From NCBI GenBank assembly GCA_024449915.1, contig JAMZAV010000361.1, positions 434,001-498,000 on the forward strand: DNA of 64,000 bases, written 5' to 3'. The position numbers and the translations under genes were made by a program. Positions 48,988 to 59,935 of the stretch are shown one piece after another. The first letter of the stretch is position 1; the number at the start of each line of letters is the position of its first letter. Origin of the DNA: Sweltsa coloradensis. Its lineage: Eukaryota > Arthropoda > Insecta > Plecoptera > Chloroperlidae. A model generated the notes under the pieces. The model worked only from the letters and a program-made list of their open reading frames with translations, was not told the DNA's origin and did not search any database.

Positions 48988-50381
48988 TCACTCGGCTAGG
49001 TCCTGGTTAAAGCTCTTATCTATACTGCCGGGGTGCACGTAGAACTCTAGGTAGTACTCTAGCGGTTTAGACGGCTGGCTGTTGTACCCTAGGGACACGT
49101 CCTGGTGTCCTGCCCCTCCCGACTCTATGAAGGGGAATCCCCCTGTACCGTCCTCCAGCCGGTCGAACATTCGGATGCAGTAGATCGTGTTCGGCCACCA
49201 GTACCGGTCGATCCTGGACACCACCTGACCGGGGCTCGCCTCTCTGGTGGCGTTCAGGTAGGCATGGTCCTTGCCCTCGAGGTTCGTGCAGTTGCCTTGG
49301 ATCAGGTCGTGGGGGTTGTCCGCCCTGTACTGTTTCGCCTGGAAGAACGGGGGAAATATATTAATTTTAACGTATTGTCTTTATATTTGTAATATTTGTG
49401 CAGAAAAACAAAATTATTATTATCGCTTTTATTTAACATTTAAAAAATAAAATTGTTAATATTTATTTAATATTAATATTATTTGTTTTTAATTAATTAT
49501 ATTTATATTACTATTGCTAAAAAGTTACGGTCGAAATGACTACAATATACGAATAGGCCAACATGAGAAACTTAGTTTTATCTAGCTCATTCCCAAAGTC
49601 GAAAAACGTTACCAGACAAAAATCTGCGCAAATAGACATAGACATTGAAGTCAAATCAATAAAACAAATAATACTCACAATATAATATGTATAATAATAA
49701 TAACATTCAAAACGTAACCTTTTCGCTGCTGGTGCCGTTGAAAAATGAATCACAGCCAGCGGAGCGTGATAAGGAAGCGAAGGTTCCCCATAACCTTATC
49801 ACTTTTCTATCCGTTTGAAAGTCCATTCCCGTGTGTCATGTCTCACGATAAAAACCGAACATGACCTCAGATTAACATGCCTTTAGTTCAGTCACCCACC
49901 CTAGCGGTCAGGGAAAGAGACTAGCCTCGCCCAAAGGGAGAATTTCAACCAGGCACCTCCACCAAAAATTCAAAGGCGATGAAGGTAAAATATACCTTTC
50001 TATATTACTGATACGTATTTTCTGGTGTTACCACCAACAGTTGTAGCACAAGTAAAAAGCGCGAGACTCTGATTCGGGAGGTTCCAGTTCGAATCTCGCC
50101 AAAGCCAAACCTGAATGATAGTTTTTACGAGGTTTATACTTGAGTCGTTCATGCATATGCCCTCTTTAACAACTCTCGGACATTCACATAATATCAAACT
50201 CCTAAAATACTAAGTTAGACATCTAAAGTGGGACCTCTAATTGCCCCCGTGCAGGTTATAAACAAGAAATTAGATTTTTTACCTGGTATTCCCCAGCTCC
50301 ATCTTCGCTGTTTCTCTGCGCCGAAGCGCCAAACAGCAACAGTGGCAAGAACACTGCCAGTAACAAGTGTCTCTCTGTCAT
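48988..50381 (-). CDS. MBF2-like secreted protein 3 (2 exons, intact)
   Basis: Exon 1 (50283-50381) gives MTERHLLLAVFLPLLLFGAS and AQRNSEDGAGEYQ, a signal peptide and leader, and ends CAG|GTAAAA in phase 0. Exon 2 (48988-49338) begins at ttccag|GCG AAA CAG in phase 0. The joined product is 149 aa with DNPHDLIQGNCTNLEG, REASPGQVVSRIDRYWW, TIYCIRMFDRLEDGTGGFPF, SGGAG and GYNSQPSKPLEYYLEFYV, and an extra tail of about 15 residues after the usual end. This is the intact reference copy of the three. DNPHDL, GNC, IYC, DR-EDG(T/S)GG and GG(V/A)G are shared by all three. The intron (49339-50282) holds a SINE. Role unknown; likely extracellular. Confidence 0.85.
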
Positions 50382-51291
50382 GTTGAAGACTGATCCAGTT
50401 CAGTGCTAGGTAAGCGCGGTCTGTTATGAATGTTTACACCTTGGCTGATGAAATCAAACAATCACAACTTGAAATCAGTGACTTTGACCCGATTAATTAA
50501 TAAGTTAAGGTGGCTCCATATCTGACAGTACTTGATGGATAAGTAAACAACTACAAATTTACCTATTCTTTATTGCGAAAGGAAGTTACAAAATAGATAA
50601 CTCCATTGTTATGACAATCTTTATCGGTTCTATCTCGAAGATGCAAGTGCATTATGATTGGTAGTAAGATTGTGCTACACAACATAAATAAAATAATTTT
50701 AAAATAACATTTTCTTAAACTGTTGGCAATAATTTTAAGTTACTGAACACGTTCATCATTCGTATGACGAAATAAAGAAAATCAAGATTGATGTAAGCTG
50801 GAATCGAACCCACGGCCTTCTTAATTAGTGCCTCGCGTTAAAACTACGCATTTCTTTAATAATTGCATTGAATCTGCTTGCGTTGCGTTGAGAATTTATA
50901 TAATAAACACCCACGACACATATTTCAAAATGTACTCGTCCATTCCGTCAATAAGTAGGAATCATCACTCGTCGTCAATATCGGAAAACATTTAAGCCCG
51001 ACCTTGCACAACTAGACGCTAATAAACAAGCCAAATAGTTTCTTTATATGAAACATTTCGAGTTGGTGACAACTCTCATCAGTGTTCGTTAAGTCGTCTA
51101 CCACTGTACGTCAAACCAAGAGTAAATACAAATATTGTGCTGATGTTAACTGAGTGATTACAGCACAAGATCTTGACCAGCTTCAGTTGTGGCTAGGGCG
51201 GTCTAGGCTGAGTATGTGTCGGAGTTTCTGTACACAACTTTTGATAACCTTTCACTTTTATTTAGAATTGTAGTTAAAAGTAAAATCAATT

Positions 51292-52014
51292 ATGAAGTTC
51301 TTAGTGTATATCTGCGTTGTGGTGTTCGCTATTGCATCAGTTTCTGGAGCTTCTGTCAACATTTCTCCAGGAAACTCGTGTGACTGTCCATTTAAAGACG
51401 TTGACGACTCAAATCTGACACGACCCAACATTTTAGGCGCTCTCTTGTACGAATGTATCGAGATAAGTGACACGATGAAGAAACAGCTGGACGATGCCAA
51501 CACAACCGAAGAATATAAAGTCATCTTCAAAGATCTTTGTTTAAAAGTACCAAACACTCATAATTGCATGGCTAACGTAACGGCCTACTCAAAAGTCTGC
51601 CTCAACGAAACCGATCTGGAAATGTATAATCTGAATCTAGAGATGATGGATCTGGGGATGAAGATGGTTTGTTTGCAAGATGGGGAGAGGATCGCTGGGT
51701 TATTGGGGGACGCCGATGAGTGCCTAAGCTCCAAGGATCACGACAATGCAGAGGAGTGCATCAACGGAACTCTGGCGGAGCAATTCAGCGTGGATGCGGA
51801 CGACAACTCGGTGGTGACTCTACAGCCCTACAAGGCGATGATCAAGGTGAGGCAATGTCTCGTCAACAACAGTGACGGGTGTAAGAGATCGGTTGTGGAA
51901 GACGGTGAAGCTTTCATCAACGAGTTTCTTGCCAAGATGCGGTGTATCACACAGAAAACTGGGGAAATTGTTCCTTGTGGAGCTTTGGAACCCAACTATA
52001 ACCAAACCCTTTAG
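51292..52014 (+). CDS. DUF1397 / 27 kDa haemolymph-glycoprotein-like secreted protein
   Basis: A single 240 aa frame. Residues 1-20 are a signal peptide (MKFLVYICVVVFAIASVSGA). The mature part has 13 cysteines (30, 32, 54, 83, 92, 103, 127, 144, 156, 189, 197, 218, 229), and about eight N-glycosylation sequons (for example N41, N70, N95, N105, N158, N237). Acidic helical composition, the CDCPF start and the spaced cysteines fit the DUF1397 family described from lepidopteran haemolymph (27 kDa glycoprotein); the function is unknown. The ATG follows a pyrimidine-rich ttttatttag at about 51265, so a noncoding upstream exon is likely. AATAAA lies near 52108, about 95 nt past the stop. It is the only intact plus-strand gene here and has no introns in its coding part. 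The family name is from recall of the pattern. Confidence 0.85.
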   Translation: MKFLVYICVVVFAIASVSGASVNISPGNSCDCPFKDVDDSNLTRPNILGALLYECIEISDTMKKQLDDANTTEEYKVIFKDLCLKVPNTHNCMANVTAYSKVCLNETDLEMYNLNLEMMDLGMKMVCLQDGERIAGLLGDADECLSSKDHDNAEECINGTLAEQFSVDADDNSVVTLQPYKAMIKVRQCLVNNSDGCKRSVVEDGEAFINEFLAKMRCITQKTGEIVPCGALEPNYNQTL

Positions 52015-53243
52015 TGAGTGTACAGAAGGAAGGATCACACTAAGAAATACTCAATTTAAAAATGTGCATTATAAAATATATTGCGAAAATGTTGCATTTA
52101 AAAGCTAAATAAAAAAATAAGTATAAATTATCTTCAATCTGAGTTCATTTAATGGTTAATTCTATATTATGTGTTGTTTCCATTAATCAACATCCTTAAT
52201 TCATTTCAAATATGTTTTAAGTTTCAAATTTGAAGTTTTAATATAATCTTAAATTTCAAAGTACGTGCAGCTTTTAACTCTTTCTTTACTTCACAAGGAA
52301 TTGTTCACGATTGTTTCGATCGAAAACATGTCTGTGCCATAAAAGACAATATAAAGTGAATCAAGTTAGCACTAATTGAAAAAATATAATGATAAATTAC
52401 TTGCTCAATCTACAAAAGCAACGAAGGAAAAAGAAATTGAAATTAAAAAATGAAAGCAAGACTGTAATGACTGTAACCACCATGTTACACCACGGAATGT
52501 ATGGAAGGGATATTCGATGAAATGTTTATAGTCTAATAATATGTTTGTGAAGATATGATATTATATAGCAATATTTTATTTTCGTCGAAGTCTGAAAATA
52601 TAATAACTAAGAATAATAATATCTTGTATCTTATGTCTATGTAAGTATACGGACAAGAACATTTAAAAAAATCATGTGGTGATATTAAAAAATTACATGG
52701 AAATAATTGAGGTATTTAATGATTATTGTCAAACACACTTTTGAATAAATAAACAAATAATAAACAAATTATTAGACTGAACATGCCGAACAGCTGCAGA
52801 GGCACAACACATATAATGCTAAAGTTGTACATGATTCTAACAAACTCGGTATGTTCGTTTAAAATATCAACTATTTGCCATTACCATTGCATCTAATTGG
52901 TTGTCGTTAATTAATATAGGGTGGTTGTTAATAATGAATAATTTAATACACGCGGTTAAACAAATCCCTTTTTTAAAGTCTACCATACAGATGTCTCTTA
53001 GCACGGTCGTCAATGTAAGCAGAAATAGAGGTCTTAAGTCATACATACAAACAATTATTTTCTTGGATGAGTTAAAAAAAAAGATTTTCCGGCCTAATAA
53101 TGTTCATGCATGACTATAGAGGAGCCCACTCCCAGATATGTAAATCATGTAAACTTTACAAAGGTTCGTATATATTGGATGCTTATTGAGTGTTGAAATA
53201 AGTATTTGATAAAATAAACTATCAATACATATTTTATTCCCTC

Positions 53244-56200
53244 TTATGCCCATGGGTGTCCGTACGAGCCACCTACACGGTGTGCTATATGCTGGTGGCT
53301 GACACTGCTCTGCGCAGCTTGTGCTGCGTGGGAAGCCTTCTGCGCAGCGTGCTGAGTGGTCTGGAGGTGCGCCTGCGCAGAGGCCAGCAGCTGCGAGATG
53401 TGGGCGAGTCGCTGCTGCGCCTGGCCGACCATGCTGGACTGAGAGGATGCTTCTTGTGAGGCTGCCCAGGCGGACTGCTGAGCTTGCTCGGCGTTCACCT
53501 CGGCGGAGTGGAGGGCTGAGGTCAACGAAGTCACCTGGAAGAAAAAAAATGTTGTTAATGAAAGCTTAATGGTTGCTTTAAGGGTTTCGATTAAAGATTT
53601 AAGGAGTAAGGGCGTACGAAAGGCGTTCACATATTTATTAAATTCAATGCACTTGTATTGCCATCAAATTATGACAGCGACGAGTATATCAAATTATTAT
53701 TTTCTGGTTCTTAGGTAAGAAATACACATTTTTTTGTAAAACTCTATAATAAACATTTGCCTAAAATCGTAAGTTACTAAATACAAGACTAATGGAAGGC
53801 GTTTCCCATTTTGTATGGCACTGAAAACATTCCCTAGTTACACAACTTATGTGTATTTTTGGTTTGTTAGTAAGGGTTCCCTATAGTTAAGTTACCAAAG
53901 TAACCATTAAAAAAAACTATTGAAACCTGATATAGGGTGCAATGTATGCAATAACTAGCAGCAGATATGTTGCGGAGGACAACTGTGAAGGGATGTCCGA
54001 GAGTTGTTTGAGAGGACTCAATCACTTGCATTCGTATTTTAGACTGAGAAAATCATCGGAAAAAACTTCAGTCAGGGTTGCCGGTCACACAAAATATATT
54101 AATCCATTAATGTCGGCGCGTACCTGTTGAATGGCCTGCGCCGCCACTTGCTGCGCGGAGTGTGCTGCGCTCTCGGCCTGCTGCAGCTGCGCAGCTTCAG
54201 CCTCAACCTGCGCGTGAGCGTCGTGAAGTTGTTGCTGCAGAGAACTCACGATAGCTTGTTTACCTGCGCTGGCAGCCTGCGCAGTGGCCGCATTAGCAGC
54301 TGCGGTCTGAGCCAGGCTGAAAATAATTGAAAACATTATTTTACTTTTATAGACAGCTTTACGTCAACGCTGACATAAATATTTTTGAACACAGCAGAAT
54401 TTTATGGAGTTATTTAAATCCTTAGTCATTCTTTACCAACTACCTAAATACCGAATTGCCTCCCTAGTCACTTTGGAGAGAGTCAAGTAACGTTAATTCA
54501 TCTACACCCACACAGAGGGCATTAAAATTGATAGTATAAGTATACATCTTCATTTTTAAAAATTTAAAATTTACAAGAACTTACTTTTAGTGGGGAACAT
54601 TGTTTTAATTCAGTGTCTGTCTTGTGGTTATCACAGTTCAATAGCCACTGATTTTATGACATCATGATAGCATTTATAGGTTAAAGCCAACTCTACAGTT
54701 TATAAACCTTTAAAGGCTGTTCCACCCTGTTTTTCCATTTTCTAAAATATGCAACTTTGTAAAAATAAAGTAAATGAAACTGAAACCTGGTACTATAAGA
54801 ACACCAAAAAATGTTTTTTCAAATTTTTCTGATCGGGCATACGGCAAATATTGCATCTTCAAAATAGTTTCAAACTTCAATTACATCTAGTACAGCGCTC
54901 AACGTAGATAGTTGTGTTTCTGTGAGATTAATGTTTGACTGTTTTTCTTGGTCTTGTCGAAGAGAAAACATGAGATTTTACAATTTTATGTGTTCCACGA
55001 ATTTTTTAAGATAACCGGTATTTTTTGTCAATTTGTACCGGAAAACGGAAAAATTCGCAGGGGATACGGTTCCAAAAAATCCCATGTTTTCTCTTCTACA
55101 AGTCCAAGAAAAACAGTCAAACATTAATCTCACAGAAACACAACTATCTACGTTGAGCGCTGTGCTAGATGTAATTGAAGTTTGAAACTATTTTGAAAAT
55201 GCAATATTTGCCGTATGCCCGATCAGAAAAATTTAAAAAAACATTTTTTGGTGTTCTAATAGTACCAGGTTTCAATTTCATTTACTATATTTTTACAAAG
55301 TTGCATATTTTAGAAAATGGAAAAACAGGGTGGAACAGCCTTTTAACCCAAACTAAAATTTGAACTCTGGATGTTTGCATTAATAGCAGGGACAAACCCA
55401 TATTCCCAGAGCTCAAGCTATTTTTCCACACATTCCTTCGACCAATGTCAAATATATTTTCCCTGACAAAAGCAACCTGAACCTGAAGGCTAGCAAGTGT
55501 TACCCTTGAGTGGCGTGGTAAGCAGCCTGGGCCACAGCAGCGTGTTGCTCACTGGACGCGCTCTTGGCCTGTTGAGCGGCAACCTGAGCTATGCTGACGA
55601 GGTCGATGCCGTGGTCGTAGTGGGAACCACCCCCGCCGAGGACGAGGATCTTCCCGGCGCCACTGCCGCCCCCGTGTCCGATACCGAAGACACTTCCGCT
55701 TCCGCCCCCATACCCGGTGTTGAAGCCGCGCTTGGTGATGGTCCCACGCTTGTTCTGTAATTACATTTGTTTTGCTTTACACATTACAGACGCGTTCACA
55801 AGTTTAACATACTCCAAAACTTTTATGTTTTATTAGAATTTTGTAAAAATTTATATTTTTATCTTCTCAAAGAAGACGATAGAAATTAATGATTGAACTC
55901 AATTTAAATACCATAAGTTTACCTTAGAATATAAAAATTTATGGGCAGTCAAGAGATCCAAATAACAAGAACCACTTTAATAAATTTTAAACTATTACCT
56001 AGAGGTAGAACCAAAAAAGAAATTCGATTCATTTACTATTTTTTTTGGCAAAATTGAATACCCTGAGTCGCAGTGGAACCCAAAACAACCATGAAAAACC
56101 TATTTCTGTCAGGACTGCCCGAAACAGGTATCGACGACTGTTCGCATCAGAGTTTCGCGCGTTACGCATGGAACTACCTCTGTTCATTAAGGCTATATTG

Positions 56201-56735
56201 ATATATTTCTAAGTCTGTTGAAATCAATTGGTGTTTACTAACTCTGGATTCTTGAGCTTCCAAATCACTCGTTTCCTTTGGCAACGCAGAAGCAACGCCT
56301 AAAATCAAAGACACATCCATTATTCAAGGAACAATGCACAATTATTGTAATTCAAGTAAAAAATAAATAAAGTAAGTTTTCTTTTCCTTTCTTTTCTTCT
56401 TTTCTTTCTTTTTTTTTCTTTTCTTTTTTTCCCAGCACTTTTTTATATTTGATTAATTAATTAATTGCATTTAATATCCTTTTTGAATTTGTTACCAAAA
56501 TTATTTTGTTTAAATGCACTGTTGTTGTAATATTACTATTTCAAATATTTACTTAACTGTAGGTCATTGTAACGTCTGCATCTATGTAATTAGATTTATT
56601 TAATTGTCCTCCTTTGTAAATCAGTTTTTTAGTTTTTTAGTTTTTTAGTTTAATAAATGATAATTATAATAAAACAGTATAAGTCTTTCAGTACTTACTC
56701 AAAACAGCCAAGAGCAGACACAACTTGAAGTTCAT
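53244..56735 (-). CDS. DUF745-like secreted coiled-coil protein C (5 coding exons)
   Basis: Coding exons are 56699-56735, 56243-56298, 55504-55754, 54124-54316 and 53244-53534 (minus). Donors and acceptors are GT-AG and the phases (1, 0, 2, 0) join into 275 aa. MNFKLCLLLAVLSVASA is the signal peptide. RNKR (31-34) fits a furin-type R-x-K-R site and TKRG follows. A Gly/Ser-rich linker leads to HGIDLVSIA, then the Ala/Gln helical body, ending GSYGHPWA. AATAAA lies 5 nt after the stop. Unlike genes A and B, the exon starting AKSA is split by an intron (54317-55503), which gives ATQ-G-LAQ at the join. That intron contains a long palindrome. The exon 54124-54316 is almost identical to those of A and B. 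Confidence 0.82.
54711..55338. repeat. Fold-back element of about 630 bp in a gene C intron
   Basis: ggctgttccaccctgttttt at 54716 and its inverse near 55338 are the ends. The arms match almost continuously (tttctaaaatatgcaacttt, tctgatcgggcatacgg, gcgctcaacgtagatagttg) for about 265 bp, with a spacer of about 90 nt. The element lies inside the intron that splits an exon left whole in the paralogues. Confidence 0.85.
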
Positions 56736-57072
56736 CTTGTTTTCCGTTTATCAGAACCACGGGACTGTGAAGGGAAATTAATAGATACATGACAGTTATT
56801 ACGCGTTAATATTCCCACGTTATCGTACATAAATATTGTTGAAATAATATGTGGTTTAACTTGTTTATAATTGAATTACCATGCAAATTATAATTGTTGC
56901 ACAAAAGATAAAACAATTAATTTCATATTTAATAATTGGCTGTTGTATCACTTTCTATTTTAGTGCGATGACCGATGGGTCTAATTAACATTGCAGGTGA
57001 TTCCTATCGTAAAATACTGTACTATTTCAGCGTAATTATACACAAATTGGGTTATCTCGCCACGTCGTTCAG

Positions 57073-57745
57073 ATTTACTGCATGGTCAACGTTCCTATAC
57101 AGCTTCAAATTCCGTCCTCAAATGTCACACCCAATTTTAAAATTTATAATTATTTGACCATTTTGTTATTATTTTATATGATGCACATGTTTTAATATTT
57201 AATAAAAAAGCAAATTTTAGAAAATATATTTTAAGTTGTACATGAATTATGTATTCTTGTACATTATAATCATATTATTAACTATTGATTTATAAGCCTA
57301 GTTGTTGTTGTTAAGTGTTAAACATATTGTTTGTTTACTGAAATGTTTATGTTGTTAATTAATTAATTAATAATAACAATTCTACTAAAGCACTACACAT
57401 ATTACTGCATGGTCAACGTTCCTAAACCGCTTCAGATTCCGTCTCAAATGCACACCATTTAAAATTTATAATTATTTGACCATTTTGTTATTATTTTATA
57501 TGATGCACATGTTTTAATATTTAATAAAAAAGCAAATTTTAGAAAATATATTTTAAGTTGTACATGAATTCTTCTTCCTTCCTTCATTCTTTCTTCTTTT
57601 TGAATTTTTCTTGTATATTATCATTATATCATTAACTATTGATTTATAAGCCTAGTTGTTGTTGTTAAGTGTTAAACCTATTGTTTGTTTACTGAAATGT
57701 TTATGTTGTTAATTAATTAATTAATAATAACAATTCTACTATAGC
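57073..57745. repeat. Tandem duplication of about 330 bp in the 5' intron of gene C
   Basis: Two units both start near tactgcatggtcaacgttcc (about 57076 and 57402) and run through atgcacatgttttaatattt and ttaagtgttaaac to aattctacta. The second has an extra insertion of ct-rich DNA near 57570. Confidence 0.8.
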
Positions 57746-57805
57746 ACTAAAAATATTGAACAGAGACTATAATACCTCTATTAATAAATGACAGTTAATA
57801 CTTAC

Positions 57806-57895
57806 CAGGTAAATGTACTGACTTCACTCCTAGTTACTCGAGAGAACAGACGAATGTGACTGATGGTTTTCAAGATCGACCATCTGTATTTATAC
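57806..57895 (-). promoter_or_regulatory. TATA promoter and noncoding exon 1 of gene C
   Basis: GTATAAATAC (minus, 57886-57895) precedes an ATCAGTCA initiator-like site near 57861. The noncoding exon 57806-57861 ends in CCTG|GTAAGT and joins the acceptor at 56765. Confidence 0.65.
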
Positions 57896-58968
57896 CAATT
57901 AATCTAGTTAGTAGAAGGAAGTGGAAGGTGCGACCAATCTAACGCAGAATATAACTCCACGATACAATCTCTTGGGAACAGAAGGATATATACACAATAA
58001 ATATCTACTTTTCCTTTTGTTTGTAATAGGTGTTTATGCTTATTGTTTAATTTGTCTCACTAAACATTTCAATTAACTCAATTGATGATACGATAGCAAA
58101 CGTACGTTGTGTTAAATGACACAATCGCATTGCGTAAGTTCTCTTGGCGATGGGAAAATATAAATATTTTTTGTGATTATGCTATTTTGTCTAACATTAC
58201 AACATATCGAATTCATCGAATGTTCTTTAGATACCAATACTGCACATTTAAAACAGCATAGCTTAATGATTGATTTTCACTCTGTAAAAAAATGGAAAGG
58301 GATCGTTGCAAACTATTAATTCAGGGTAAAATATTCTCAAGTAATTTGTGTTATTATGTTATGAAATGACGGTTGAGGAGACGGGTGATGCCTATTCTAT
58401 CACCTCATGTTTTAGATGTTTTCTTTACATACATCGTATTTGAACATTATGTACGTTGATATGTTTCCGTGGTGACAGATATGGCTGGTGCACTGATTTG
58501 AGTCGTGTATCGTAGGGATCCAATTTGAATATCGCTGTCATTTCTTTTCATCTATCACCTTTAGACATAATCTAGTACTTCCTGTGTTAGAGTGGGCTTA
58601 GGGAAGCTTTGTTGTACACTGTCGCACGGTCACTTAATTGCCGACGCCATGTTATTATTTAGTTCGCGTGCGCTGTAAACAACCAACTGCAATAACATAA
58701 TCTGGGTTGCATTTAATTTTCTATTTGCCTTGAATTCAGATACAATTAATTGAGTTCTATGATATTAGGGTTTAAAAGTTTTTAAAAATCGAAAGGAGAA
58801 TGGTAGTATTAAATTCTATAAGACGTACCTTAGACATGCCCACCTAATGCTAGACCTAATTCAGGTGATGATGTTTGTTACTTAACGTTTTATATTAATG
58901 CTCTATCTGGCTATACTAGACGATGAGTGGTGATAGATGATGATTAAGGTCGATTACAAAAAAAAACA

Positions 58969-59052
58969 TGCTTTATGCGGGATTCGAGCCCACGTCCTCG
59001 AAGAGCTATACGCTTCGGACCAGCGTTCTAATCGTGTGCCACCGCAGACGGC
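58969..59052 (-). repeat. tRNA-like sequence, SINE or tRNA fossil
   Basis: The minus strand reads GCGGTGGCACACGATTAGAA, then CGAGGACGTGGGCTCGAATC and CCGC: A- and B-box-like elements with about 40 nt between. The related head tgccatccgcggtggcacat lies at 4648-4667. Other single B-box-like relics are at 21222-21290, 50795-50860 and 61195-61245 (minus) and at 35600-35690 and 35895-35965 (plus). Confidence 0.45.
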
Positions 59053-59520
59053 AAAATGTACAGGATGTGCCTAAGCAACTTTCCTTTAAAACAGACGGTT
59101 ATTTTTGGGTGCCTTTGAGTAAATAAAAATTAATATCAACAGCAAAATCATAATTTCGAAATCATCACGTAATCGGCTTGAATACAATGAATCGTTTAGT
59201 CTGCTACATCTCATGAGACTAGTGTGGTAAAGTGCATCAAAGGTATATGATTAATTAAGTTACCAGAACGGATTGACTTCCCTGTGTGCCAGTGGGACTG
59301 TGACATCTACTTGACCCCGCGTTATCTCCCGAGATCCTGGGAAATGCGTGGATTAATTACCTCACATGCATACTCGAGTAACGCAATGTGAACACAAGTG
59401 ACGAGCTTTGACATCCTGAGAAATATTCTCTTGGTCGTCTCGGTATGTAAGAGAGTAGGAAGAGTTGAAATCGAGAGTACTTAATTGATACTTGAATGTG
59501 GGTTACGCAATTATATTAAA

Positions 59521-59935
59521 CATCTATAGTAGGCTAGATCCCCAGTCATTGGCCCACTGGCGTGTCAATTAGAAGCCATCTTGAATAGGTCAGTTTGCAT
59601 GTTAAAGTAGGTTGTAGCGATTTGTAGCCCAAATATTTTCCAAGATGGCTGTCAGTTGACAGGTGAGCACTGAGCATATTAGCAATAATTAGCACCAAAT
59701 GATTACTAAATTCCCTTATGCAATAACTTCTTATCGTTTTTGTTTGTGCATTCCCATGCTGCACAAGCTAAAACCATATCAAAACAATCCAGAAAAATAC
59801 TTTATCGCATTTAAAACATAATGTCAAGCATAATAAATTGAAGCGCCAAATCGCCATCTTGAATAGGTCAATTTGGTATGCTCGCGCCTGTGCGGAGGTA
59901 TTGGAGATTGGCAATCTAGCTTACTATAGATGTTA
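59521..59935. mobile_element. MITE-like element, copy 2 (gccatcttgaatagg family)
   Basis: The left end catctatagtaggctagat and right end atctagcttactatagatg form inverted termini. The interior is collinear with the element at 36980-37385. Confidence 0.7.

Noticed and set aside
49880..49975. Second promoter resembling 33.1-33.24 kb
   Set aside because: Sequence similarity is present but the TATA core is missing, and it lies within the intron of MBF2-like gene 3.
57073..57745. CRISPR-like array
   Set aside because: Only two long tandem units, no short regular spacers, and the genome is eukaryotic.
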